The notes under the pieces are model-generated. The model saw nothing but the letters and a program-made list of their open reading frames with translations. It made no database searches and had not been told where the DNA came from. A stretch of 64,000 nucleotides of DNA from VGWB01 sp964480945 (GTDB lineage Bacteria; Bacteroidota; Ignavibacteria; UBA10030), in assembly GCA_964480945.1 (NCBI GenBank), contig CAYZRX010000004.1, forward strand, positions 44,233 to 108,232. The letters are read 5' to 3'. Below are positions 51,725 through 60,074 of this stretch, piece after piece. How positions within the stretch are numbered: position 1 is the stretch's first letter; each line of letters begins with the position of its first letter. A program made the translations under genes and the position numbers.

Positions 51725-53044
51725 TTACCGGTACCAGTCTTCACGAGTGAGCGGAAGGCCGCTCTTGCCTTCTCCAGCCCTTACCAGAAGCGATTGATAC
51801 ACGTTGATCTCGTTCGAGCGGAACTGATAAGCTGAGCCCGACATGAATAGCCGCCAGGTGCGATAGGTTGTTTCGTCCGTCACGCGCCTCGCTTCCTCGT
51901 GCTGCGCTTCCAGCCGCTGAACCCACTGCCGAAGTGTGAGCATATAATGCTCCCGCAAACTCTCCACATCCCGCACCTCAAATCCCTGCTCCTCAGCTAC
52001 CCGTAGCGTTGTGCTGATCGGCAGGAGTTCGCCGTCGGGGAAAACGTAACGATCGGAAAACGACGGACCTCTCCGCGCTGGCCCGGTGACCATTTGGCCG
52101 ATTCCGTGATTGAGGAACACTCCTCCCGGCCGGAGGAGCTTCCATGCGCGCTCGAAATATTCCGAGAGACGCGACTCACCGACGTGCTCAAACATACCGA
52201 TACTCACCAGCTTGTCAAACGTTCCCCACTCTTCGATTCTCCGGTAATCTTTCACGAGCACGCGACAGCGGTCGCCGAGCCCTCGGTTCTGAATCCGCGT
52301 CGCCGCTAGTTCTGCCTGAGGCCGGCTGGGGGTGATCCCAACGGCCTCCACACCGTACTTCTCGGCAGCGTACAAGACGAGCCCTCCCCACCCGCAGCCG
52401 ATGTGAAGCAAACGTTCACCCTTTTGGAGGCAGAGCTTTCGGCAGACGTACTCAAGTTTTCTCTCTTGCGCGGTATCTAGATCCTCTCCAGGCGACTGAA
52501 AATAAGCACACGAGTAGACCATCCTCCGCCCGAGCCAGAGGGAGAAGAAATCGTTGGAGACATCCTAGTGATACGTGACCGCCTGGCGATCACGCTCCAC
52601 TGAATGTTGTTCACCTCGCAGCTGGGCACCCTGCCGACCGAGCCGCGGCCGGCGAGTCGCTGGAAAACTCAAGAGCCGCAAGGCCGAGACTGCCGACCCG
52701 AACAAGCTCCGCTTCTTTCCAGTCAAGTAGGCTGCGAGAGCAAACGCCGGCTCCATCTCGCCTTCGATGTCGAAGTCGTCGTAAATGTATGCTTCCCCGA
52801 GCGCCAGTTCGTTGGCAGGCAGAAACATCCTGCGGAGGGCCCCCGGATGCTTGAGAACCAGCGTGAAGCGGGCCGCGTATCCGCTCTCAGGATCGAGCGT
52901 CGATCCATCCCATAACCGGATGGCAAAGTCCCGTGGATGAAGGTCCTCAAGAGCGTCCTTCAGGAGCGCGAGGGCTCGCTTCACCGAAGGGTCGCTCGGC
53001 CTGGGCGGTGACTTGATCGCTGCGGAGTCCACAGGTTCCTCCAA
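51725..53044 (-). pseudogene. Cyclopropane-fatty-acyl-phospholipid synthase, interrupted by an in-frame amber codon
   Basis: CFA synthase methylenates unsaturated acyl chains of membrane lipids with SAM. Two open segments (53044-52565 and from the Met at 52522 to 51725) lie in the same frame. The only obstacle is TAG at 52567-52565, in the sequence AVTYH-stop-DVSNDFFSLW, exactly where the family has the tyrosine of HYDVSNDF. Read through, the protein is 439 aa with normal order: N-terminal domain, YSCAYF, SAM motif LHIGCGWGGL, FEHVGE. One substitution (TAT or TAC to TAG) explains it. TAG ends bamA and clpC here, so recoding is unlikely. Recent nonsense mutation or assembly error. The C-terminal segment retains the catalytic domain and could start at 52522. 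Confidence 0.85.
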
Positions 53045-53062
53045 TCCTCGATGCGCAACCGA

Positions 53063-54250
53063 TCACGTCGCCGATTGCGGCAAGGCGTGCTTTCTCTTTT
53101 CTTCTACAAACAAGAGCAAGGCGCTCGAAAGTGCCGTCAAAACGAGCGAAAGGTAAAGAGGCGCCACCGTGTCGAGATGATACCAGAGCAATCCAGCGAC
53201 GAAGGAAGAAGGAAACGCACACAGACCGACGACCATCTGAAAACCGCCCAAGGCACTGGCGCGGTAGTCCGCGGGCGCCAGTTCGGCAACAAATGTCTTT
53301 TGCACCGGTTCGAGCGCCGCCCGATGGACGCCGTAGAGCACGAAGCACGAGAAAGCCCCCCAGGCACCCCGCAGCACCAGGAAGCCGAGGCAGGTCATCC
53401 CCCACGCGAAAAATGAGACCAGCATGACTCGTTTTCTACCGATCAAGTCCGAAAGTCGCCCAAATGGAAGGGAAAGCAGCGCTGCCACCAACGTGAAAGT
53501 GAGATAGAGAACCGGAAGGGATGACTCGCTGATGCCGAATCCTTCCGCATAGATGAGCAGAAACGAGTAGCTGAACGAACCGAGCGCGAAGAACGAGCTC
53601 AGGACGAGAAAGAGCCAGAAGTTCCTGTCGAGATGTTTGAGAGAAAGCCCTTTGAAAATCCTTGATTCGCCCCGTGGAATCTCCTTGATCAGCGCGAGCA
53701 CCAGCAGGACGGCGACCGCAGAAGGGAGAGCGGCCAGAAGAAACAGGTTTCGATAGCCCAGATGGAAGAAGGCTATGCAAATGAGAATGCCACAGACAGC
53801 CCCCAGGTTGTCCATCGATCGGAGGATGCCGAAGTGTTTTCCCCGGTTTTCATCCGTGGAGAGATCTGCAATGATTGCATCGCGGGGGGCGCTGCGGATT
53901 TTTCCCGTACGGTCGAAGATTCGAAACGGAATGAGCATTTGCCAGTACGTCGACAGCGCATACCCTATTCGCGACAACGAGCCGAACGAGTAGCCGATCC
54001 AGATGAAGACCTTCCGTTTTCGAATCCGGTCGGAGAAATATCCCGACGCTGCCTGTGAGATCGAGACAACGGCATCCCCCAAGCCGTCGATGAAACCGAG
54101 AACCGCCATGTTGGCCCCCAGAACGGAGGTCACAAAAAGAGGCCAGACGGGATAGATGATATCGGAGCCAAGATCATTAAGGAATGACGCGGCGGCAAAA
54201 ACGCGAATGGTCTTCCGGGCGCTGCGTTGTTCTGCGGAGGAGTCTTTCAC
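53063..54250 (-). CDS. Major facilitator superfamily transporter
   Basis: 395 aa, 12 predicted TM helices. Seen: NDLGSDIIYPVWPLFV in TM1, GYFSDRIRKRKVFIWIGY as the loop 2-3 signature, the mirrored LSLPFGRLSDLIGRKRVML in the second half, and RTGKIRSAPRDAIIAD. The N-terminal NDxxSDIIYPxxP motif occurs in a branch of MFS proteins often annotated as multidrug or unknown-substrate exporters. It ends 18 bases before the CFA synthase gene on the same strand. Substrate unknown. Confidence 0.88.
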   Translation of the reverse strand: MKDSSAEQRSARKTIRVFAAASFLNDLGSDIIYPVWPLFVTSVLGANMAVLGFIDGLGDAVVSISQAASGYFSDRIRKRKVFIWIGYSFGSLSRIGYALSTYWQMLIPFRIFDRTGKIRSAPRDAIIADLSTDENRGKHFGILRSMDNLGAVCGILICIAFFHLGYRNLFLLAALPSAVAVLLVLALIKEIPRGESRIFKGLSLKHLDRNFWLFLVLSSFFALGSFSYSFLLIYAEGFGISESSLPVLYLTFTLVAALLSLPFGRLSDLIGRKRVMLVSFFAWGMTCLGFLVLRGAWGAFSCFVLYGVHRAALEPVQKTFVAELAPADYRASALGGFQMVVGLCAFPSSFVAGLLWYHLDTVAPLYLSLVLTALSSALLLFVEEKRKHALPQSAT

Positions 54251-54415
54251 GGGGTGCTTTTCGGTCGATTCGGGTCGTGCTGCTTGAGCCTCACATCTTC
54301 GTCGTTCGGGGAGGAGGGAGCGACAATACCGTCATGGCAATCGAAGCGCAGGGGCGCTGCAGGCCGGAGGGATGAGACTCCCACCCCGAGGATCACACGA
54401 CGAAGGAGAGGCGCC

Positions 54416-55501
54416 TCATTGGTTCTTCTCCTTCTGCGGAAGCGCTTCCTCCCGCTTGCGCAGTTGTTCTTCCCGCACTTTCAGCTGTTCCGCTTGAGTG
54501 TCGATCTGCTCCTGCAGCTTCTTGAGAGCGGCGGTCTTCGCGTCTAGCTCCTTTTCGAAATCTGCCTTATCCCAGTATCCCCTATCCTCGAAGTAGCCTT
54601 TGAAGAACCAGTTGTGCTTCAGCGCCTCCATATCCTCGTCGAACCGCTCCGCCCCCGACCTCGCCTCCTCCGCCATCACTCGTATGTTTTGCACAACGAC
54701 GAGGAGACTGTCATACATTCCTCTTTCCGCAACCAGCGCGCCGAGCGTCCCCTGCCCGCTGTTGACCTTCTCGATGATGCCCCTGGCGCTGGCGACCGTT
54801 GAATCAACGTCTGCGATCATCTTGCTCAAATTGAGCGTAACCCCGTACAGATTTTCGCTGACGCCGCTGATAAACCGCGGGATGTTCGAAAACTCATCCG
54901 CGGTCTTCCTCAGGCTGGAATCGGCCTGCGCCGTCGCTCGCTTCAGCGCATCATAGACATCTTCGTCCGTTATCAGCTTCCCGAGCGTGCCGCGCCCGCG
55001 ATTGATCGAAGAAAGGATCTTTGCAAACTCCTCCGTCGCGCGGCGGGTGCTCGCAATCATCCCTTGAGCATCCTCGACGATGGCGCTGAACCTGAACGGC
55101 TCGCGGCTCAGGATCACCTCGCCGTCATTCACCTCCTCTGACCGAGCCGAGCCGACGCTGATACCGACATACTTGTTTCCCACCAGACCTTCTTGTTCGA
55201 TCGAGGCGTACGAGTCTTTCTTGATGAAATTCTTGATGTTCGCACTGAGTTTGAGATCCACCCGCACTCTGTTGTTCTGCGGCGAGATGGCAATTCGATC
55301 GACGACGCCGATGTCCACGCCCGACAGTCGGACCGACGCCCCGGTCCGCAAGCCCTCGATCGTATTGAAGTAGGCCGTCAGCCTGAACGTCTCGCGGAAC
55401 AACCCTTCTTCCTTCCCCACAAGAAAAACCGCAACGACGAGCGCAGCAACACCGAGCACGATGAATATCCCAAGCCGTATGACCGAAATTCGTTTCTCCA
55501 T
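54416..55501 (-). CDS. MCE-domain lipid transport protein, MlaD-like
   Basis: 361 aa. N-terminal TM anchor (IFIVLGVAALVVAVFLVG), MCE domain (about 35-120: LTAYFNTIEGLRTGASVRLSGVDIGVV, EGLVGNKYVGISVGS), then long helices and a C-terminal coiled coil rich in Lys, Glu and Gln (EQIDTQAEQLKVREEQLRK). Substrate-binding partner of the MlaFE-type ABC system, moving phospholipids across the periplasm. The extra coiled-coil tail makes it longer than E. coli MlaD (about 180 aa) and may form a tunnel. Third gene after the permease and ATPase. Confidence 0.9.
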   Translation of the reverse strand: MEKRISVIRLGIFIVLGVAALVVAVFLVGKEEGLFRETFRLTAYFNTIEGLRTGASVRLSGVDIGVVDRIAISPQNNRVRVDLKLSANIKNFIKKDSYASIEQEGLVGNKYVGISVGSARSEEVNDGEVILSREPFRFSAIVEDAQGMIASTRRATEEFAKILSSINRGRGTLGKLITDEDVYDALKRATAQADSSLRKTADEFSNIPRFISGVSENLYGVTLNLSKMIADVDSTVASARGIIEKVNSGQGTLGALVAERGMYDSLLVVVQNIRVMAEEARSGAERFDEDMEALKHNWFFKGYFEDRGYWDKADFEKELDAKTAALKKLQEQIDTQAEQLKVREEQLRKREEALPQKEKNQ

Positions 55502-55509
55502 GGTGTCTC

Positions 55510-56244
55510 CTAGACTGTGACAAAGAAGCTGCTCACGACCTCATCGGCCTCCCGCTCCAGCTCCTGAATCGTTCCCTCATGCTGGATGACCCCGTCGTGC
55601 AGCACCGCGGCCTTGTCTGCAATGATCCGTGTGCACGTCATGTCGTGTGTCACGGCAATGCAGGTCGGGCGGTAGCGTTCCTGCATCTTCTTGATCAGGT
55701 AGCTGATCTCACGGGCAGTCACCGGATCGAGGCCCGTGGTCGGCTCATCGTACAACATGATGCGTGGATTCGTGATCAGCGCCCTTGCCAGGCCTATTCG
55801 CTTTCTCATCCCGCCGGAAAGCTCGGAGGGCATCTTGTCGATCGCTTCTTCCAACCCCACCGATCGAAGCTGATCGAGGATCCGTTCCTCAAGTTCGTCT
55901 TTCTTCAACCGGACCTGACGCTCGAGGGGAAAGGCCAGGTTCTCACGAACACTCATCGAGTCGTAGAGCGCGGCTCCCTGAAACAAGTATCCCATTTGCC
56001 GCCTCAGAGAATCGAGGGCCTTTCGCTTCATGCCGACGACCTCCTCCCCTTCGATCCGGATACTACCTGCATCCGGCGGGATCAGACCGATGATCGTCTT
56101 CAGCAGGACACTCTTCCCCACCCCGCTCTTCCCGAGGATCACCGCCGTCGAGCCTTCCTCGACGGTCAAATCCACGTCCCGCAGCACCGACAGCCCGTTG
56201 AACGACTTTGCGAGCCCTCGGACTTCAATCAACCCCATATCCAC
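55510..56244 (-). CDS. ABC transporter ATP-binding protein, MlaF-like
   Basis: 244 aa. Walker A GKSGVGKSV, Q-loop YLFQGAALYDSMSVRENLAFPL, signature LSGGMRKRIGLARAL, Walker B IMLYDEPTTGLDP and H-loop VTHDM. The GALFDSxTVxENVAFPL-like Q-loop region is diagnostic of the Mla/Ttg2 lipid transport branch. Overlaps the permease gene by 16 bases and precedes the MCE gene by eight bases. Confidence 0.94.
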   Translation of the reverse strand: MDMGLIEVRGLAKSFNGLSVLRDVDLTVEEGSTAVILGKSGVGKSVLLKTIIGLIPPDAGSIRIEGEEVVGMKRKALDSLRRQMGYLFQGAALYDSMSVRENLAFPLERQVRLKKDELEERILDQLRSVGLEEAIDKMPSELSGGMRKRIGLARALITNPRIMLYDEPTTGLDPVTAREISYLIKKMQERYRPTCIAVTHDMTCTRIIADKAAVLHDGVIQHEGTIQELEREADEVVSSFFVTV

Positions 56245-57032
56245 ACCGTGATCTTTACGAGAATCATATCCACAAAAATGATCAGAAGCGACGAGAGAAC
56301 GACGGCAGTCGTCGATGCCCTGCCAACGCCCACCGTGCCGCCTGTAGCCTTGTACCCCTGATGAGACCCGACGAGCCCGATGATGAAGCCGAAGATCAGC
56401 GTCTTCGCGATCCCCGGCACCAGATCAGCAAATGTCAGGGACTGCGTCACGCTGTTCCAGTACAGCTGCCACGACATGTCCGATTCGATCGCCACAGCGA
56501 CGTAGGAACCCAGGAGCCCCAGCCCGTCGACGATGGCGGTGAGCAAGGGCTGAAGAATGATGCAGGCCACCACGCGCGTCACGACGAGGAACTTGAACGG
56601 ATCGATGCCGGAGACTTCCATCGCATCAATTTGCTCCGTAACGCGCATCGAACCGAGCTCGGCGCCGATGCCGGAGCTCACGCGCCCCGCGACGATCAGC
56701 GCAGTGATCACCGGACCGAGTTCCCGCACAAACGAGATGGCCACCATGGCCGGCAGGTAGGCATCCGCACCGAATCTGAACAACGTAGGACGCGTTTGCA
56801 TCGCGAGGATCAAGCCGACGATAAAGCCGGTGACCCCAACAAGCGGCAGCGAGCGCGAGCCGAGCTCATCCAGATGTCGCTTGACCTCCCCGAATTCATA
56901 AGGAGGGAAGAGGACACTTCCGAGGAACCGGACCGAGAAGATCGTCAGACTTCCAGCCAACTCGAAGAATCTCGCCATGAGGGACAAGAAACCGAACGTT
57001 GTTGCCTTCGCTGCGTGAGTATCGTTCGCCAT
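56229..57032 (-). CDS. ABC transporter permease, MlaE-like
   Basis: 267 aa from ATG 57032, with CGGAG seven bases upstream. MlaE/YrbE family: VGVTGFIVGLILAMQTRP, VRELGPVITALIVAGRVSSGIGAELGSMRVTEQIDAMEVSGIDPF and LRLT-type C-terminal helices (GSHQGYKATGGTVGVGRAST). Five to six TM helices. With the ATPase and MCE protein it forms a minimal inner-membrane phospholipid transport system. MlaB and MlaC homologs are not adjacent, as is usual in this part of the tree. Confidence 0.93.
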   Translation of the reverse strand: MANDTHAAKATTFGFLSLMARFFELAGSLTIFSVRFLGSVLFPPYEFGEVKRHLDELGSRSLPLVGVTGFIVGLILAMQTRPTLFRFGADAYLPAMVAISFVRELGPVITALIVAGRVSSGIGAELGSMRVTEQIDAMEVSGIDPFKFLVVTRVVACIILQPLLTAIVDGLGLLGSYVAVAIESDMSWQLYWNSVTQSLTFADLVPGIAKTLIFGFIIGLVGSHQGYKATGGTVGVGRASTTAVVLSSLLIIFVDMILVKITVWIWG

Positions 57033-57086
57033 CGTTTTGCTCCGGTCAGGTGCTCCGACGAGCACCCGCAACGCGCAGATGAACTT

Positions 57087-58655
57087 TCATGCTTCTTCAG
57101 CCAAGGGGAAGCTCATTTCGCCGACAAAAATATCCTGGAACTGCTCGTCCATGTTGAGGCTGACATGCCGGGCGATCTGTTTGATCTCGGAGAACACACG
57201 CTCATCGCCGCTGAAGAGCGCGAGCTTGGCCCCCAAGAGAGCACTGTTGCCTGCAGGCTCGATCTTTTCCGGGGGGACGCGGAGCAGGCCGATCCGGTGC
57301 GCGTTCGATCGATCGATGTAGTTGCCGAACGCGCCTGCGAGATAGAGTTTACTCACATCGCCGATCGACCGTCCGAGATCCTTAAGCAAGATCTCCACTC
57401 CAGCCGCGATCGCCGCTTTCGCCACTTGAAGCTCCCGAATGTCGCCCTGCGTGATCTCGACCGGCGGGCAGAGCGTCAGGCTTCCGTTCCCTTTCAGGAT
57501 CTTGCCGTCCTCGCCCAAGTGCTGCGTCGCAAGACCCACCGCGACGGCGTCGACCAAACCACTTCCACAGATCCCACGCGGGGGCCCAGGGCCAAGCACC
57601 CGGCACCTGAAACTCCCGTCCGCCTGCGTCACCTGAGCGATTGCCCCGGTCGTCGCGCGCATTCCCATCTTGATGCATGAGCCTTCGAACGCGGGCCCCG
57701 CCGCCGTCGAGCAGAACAAGAGCCGTTCCCGGTTTCCGAGAACGATTTCACCATTGGTCCCAAGGTCGATGAGCCCCACGAGCGCTTCGCTTCTATGAAC
57801 ACTCGTCGCCAAAATGCCTGCGAGGATATCGCTTCCGACGAAACTGCCGAGACAGGGGAGAAAGCGAACTGCAGCGCGCGGAATTATGCCCCATCCCAGG
57901 TCCTCCGCCTGGAACCGCTGAAGTTCATAGTTTGAAGATTCGAAGGGGTATTGCGAAAGCGGAGTCACATCGACACCGGAGAAGAGGTGATGCATCACCG
58001 TGTTTCCGACGATCACGACATCAAGGACGAGAGAAGGATCCGCCCCCGAGGAGGCGATAAGGTTGACCACCATCCCCTTCAGCTGGGTCCGGATGGACTC
58101 CTCCAGCATCTTCTGTCCGCGTTCCGTGACGGCGTAGAAAATCCTGCTCATCACATCCGCGCCGAAGCGCGCCTGCTCATTCAGTGCTGTTTCCACGGCG
58201 AGGACATGGCCGCTCGACAAATCCACAAGCTGCGCGGCGAGCGTTGTCGTTCCGAGGTCGATCGCGATTCCCAATCCTTGGCGCGGGGCGAATTCAAACC
58301 TGGTCTCGTCGACGAGCACCGTCGCTTCCCACTGCTCGAGCTCGATCGTAATATCCTCCTCGGCGTTGCAGCAGCAAGCGAGGCGCCATCCCTCTTCAAC
58401 CTCCTTCCTCGAGAGGATATTTTCCTGCTCGGGCGTAACGGCAAGATTGCCGGCGAGCACTTTGATCTTGCACCCTTCGCAGACCGCGTTCCCGCCGCAA
58501 GGAAATTCCACTCCGTACGGGAAGAGAATGTCCCGCAGCGGAGTNNNNNNNNNNNNNNNNNNNNNNNNNNNNNNNNNNNNNNNNNNNNNNNNNNNNNNNN
58601 NNNNNNNNNNNNNNNNNNNNNNNNNNNNNNNNNNNNNNNNNNNNGGTTCAGGCAT
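57087..58655 (-). CDS. Corrinoid-activating ASKHA ferredoxin (RACo-like), crossing an assembly gap
   Basis: Reductive activator of corrinoid proteins: a 2Fe-2S ferredoxin domain (FPCGGNAVCEGCKIKVLAG, with C-x5-C-x2-C and a later LACCC) joined to an ASKHA-type ATPase domain (LGIAIDLGTTTLAAQLVDL, VIVGNTVMHHLFSG, LVGLIDLGTNGEIVLG, GICGSGLVDAVA). Such proteins use ATP to reduce Co(II) corrinoids that have become inactive in methyl-transfer cycles. The N-terminus runs into the 100-N gap. ATG at 58655 beyond the gap is a plausible start, but true gap length and frame are unknown. Downstream of the permease gene on the same strand. Confidence 0.88.
   Translation of the reverse strand: MPEXXXXXXXXXXXXXXXXXXXXXXXXXXXXXXXXXXTPLRDILFPYGVEFPCGGNAVCEGCKIKVLAGNLAVTPEQENILSRKEVEEGWRLACCCNAEEDITIELEQWEATVLVDETRFEFAPRQGLGIAIDLGTTTLAAQLVDLSSGHVLAVETALNEQARFGADVMSRIFYAVTERGQKMLEESIRTQLKGMVVNLIASSGADPSLVLDVVIVGNTVMHHLFSGVDVTPLSQYPFESSNYELQRFQAEDLGWGIIPRAAVRFLPCLGSFVGSDILAGILATSVHRSEALVGLIDLGTNGEIVLGNRERLLFCSTAAGPAFEGSCIKMGMRATTGAIAQVTQADGSFRCRVLGPGPPRGICGSGLVDAVAVGLATQHLGEDGKILKGNGSLTLCPPVEITQGDIRELQVAKAAIAAGVEILLKDLGRSIGDVSKLYLAGAFGNYIDRSNAHRIGLLRVPPEKIEPAGNSALLGAKLALFSGDERVFSEIKQIARHVSLNMDEQFQDIFVGEMSFPLAEEA
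58545..58644. other. Assembly gap of exactly 100 N
   Basis: A run of 100 undetermined bases, the usual placeholder of unknown size at a scaffold join. It falls in the ferredoxin domain of the corrinoid activator. Sequence order across it depends on scaffolding only. Confidence 0.98.
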
Positions 58656-58674
58656 CGTCTTGTCGTTTCGATCT

Positions 58675-60024
58675 TCATTCACCGCTCTCGCTGCCGCTTC
58701 GTCGTCGCGAACTGACTCGACGCATGATGAGGAACATAGGGTAACCCGCGGCAAGGATAGAGAATCCGATGGCAATCGACCCGGGCTGCGACAGGAGGAC
58801 ATTCACGGTGATGGTCAGCAGGAAGAGGACGAAGAAACCAGGGAGGAATGGGTACAACGGGACCCGATAGGGTTCCTTCCCAGGTTCCGAAATCCCGCGG
58901 CGTCGAAGCACGAAGATCGTTGAGGCCACGAGAGCATTGTTGAGGCTGTCGAAGAACATCACGTAGTTCAGAAGCCTCTCAAATGTCCCCAAAAAGAAGA
59001 TGGAAATCAAAATGGTCGCCCCGAAGAAAAGGAGTGTGAACTCCTGCACCTGCGTTTTCTCGTTCACCTTCATAAAGATCGCCGGCAACGACCGATCCTG
59101 GGCCATCGCAAAGTACGCACGCGGGACCTGCATGAGCGTCACATTCAGAAATCCCATGGCTGAGAGGAAGATTGCGATCGAGACGATCAGGTAGGCGGAC
59201 TCTCCGAAACAGACTCGCGCGACCTCGGCTGCGACAAGTTTCGAGTCTGCGATCCCCTTGAGGCCCAATACGCTGTAATAGGCGACGTTGATCAGGATGT
59301 AGAGCGAAATGATGATCGCGATGCCGACGAAAATCGCTCTCGGCATGTTCCGCTCAGGCGATTTGATATCACCCCCAAAATTGAGCGTGCACTGATAGCC
59401 GCCGTACGTATAGAAGACCGAGATCAGGCCGAAACCGAGCGCGATCCAGAAAGGCTCGGTCGTCAAGCTGTGCGTCGGTGCTGGAGCATGGGCTCCCGAG
59501 TAAAAGAAAGCCACAAACGCAAGCATCAGGATCATGCCGATCTTGATGACGGTAAGGATATTCTGGGCCCACGCACCCGTCTTGATGCCGAGATAGTTGA
59601 TCAGGAGCAAGAAGAACACAAGGCCCGTCGCTGTGAGCTGAGTGCCGAACTGTGTCTGCATATCCTGGGGCAGGATGATCGGAACGAGATATTCTGCGCC
59701 GATGATCCCCACTGCGGCCGCTCCTGCGCCCTGGACGATCAAGACGTTTGTCCAGTTGAGCATGAAAGCGACGGACGGGTGATAACACTCTGCGACGACC
59801 TTGTAGAACGCCCCCGGCCTGGGAAACCTCGAGCCGACCTCGGCGAACGTCAATGCCCCGAGGAAGGAGATGAGCCCGCCGAGAATCCACGCGACAAAGA
59901 AGAGCGCCGCTGTTCCGGTCGTCGAAGCAACGATCGCCGGAGTACGGAAGATCCCAATCCCGATGACGAGGCTGACGACGATCATCGTCGCGTCGAACGT
60001 GGTGAGCTTGGCTTTGATACTCAC
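58675..60024 (-). CDS. APC-superfamily amino acid permease
   Basis: 449 aa, 12 TM helices. Seen: IVVSLVIGIGIFRTPAIVAS in TM1 (the unwound GIGIFxxP segment that binds the substrate amine), GALTFAEVGSRFPRPGAFYK, and YGGYQCTLNFGGDIKSPERNMPRAI. Typical of the LAT/YfnA-like branch. It lies between the rhamnosidase gene (50 bases upstream) and the corrinoid activator (across a 19-base gap to its likely ATG). Substrate cannot be read. Confidence 0.88.
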   Translation of the reverse strand: MSIKAKLTTFDATMIVVSLVIGIGIFRTPAIVASTTGTAALFFVAWILGGLISFLGALTFAEVGSRFPRPGAFYKVVAECYHPSVAFMLNWTNVLIVQGAGAAAVGIIGAEYLVPIILPQDMQTQFGTQLTATGLVFFLLLINYLGIKTGAWAQNILTVIKIGMILMLAFVAFFYSGAHAPAPTHSLTTEPFWIALGFGLISVFYTYGGYQCTLNFGGDIKSPERNMPRAIFVGIAIIISLYILINVAYYSVLGLKGIADSKLVAAEVARVCFGESAYLIVSIAIFLSAMGFLNVTLMQVPRAYFAMAQDRSLPAIFMKVNEKTQVQEFTLLFFGATILISIFFLGTFERLLNYVMFFDSLNNALVASTIFVLRRRGISEPGKEPYRVPLYPFLPGFFVLFLLTITVNVLLSQPGSIAIGFSILAAGYPMFLIMRRVSSRRRSGSESGE

Positions 60025-60074
60025 AGGCCTATAGTTCCTTCTCGGACGAGATGGTGTGTCGAATCTCTCCTAGA

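Noticed and set aside
52565..52567. Genome-wide amber recoding as explanation for the broken CFA synthase
   Set aside because: TAG is the natural stop of bamA and clpC, whose C-termini end where the families end.
56208..57680. 490-codon plus-strand open frame rich in Arg, Asp and His
   Set aside because: Antisense to mlaE and the corrinoid activator, both with clear family motifs; composition is that of a shadow frame.
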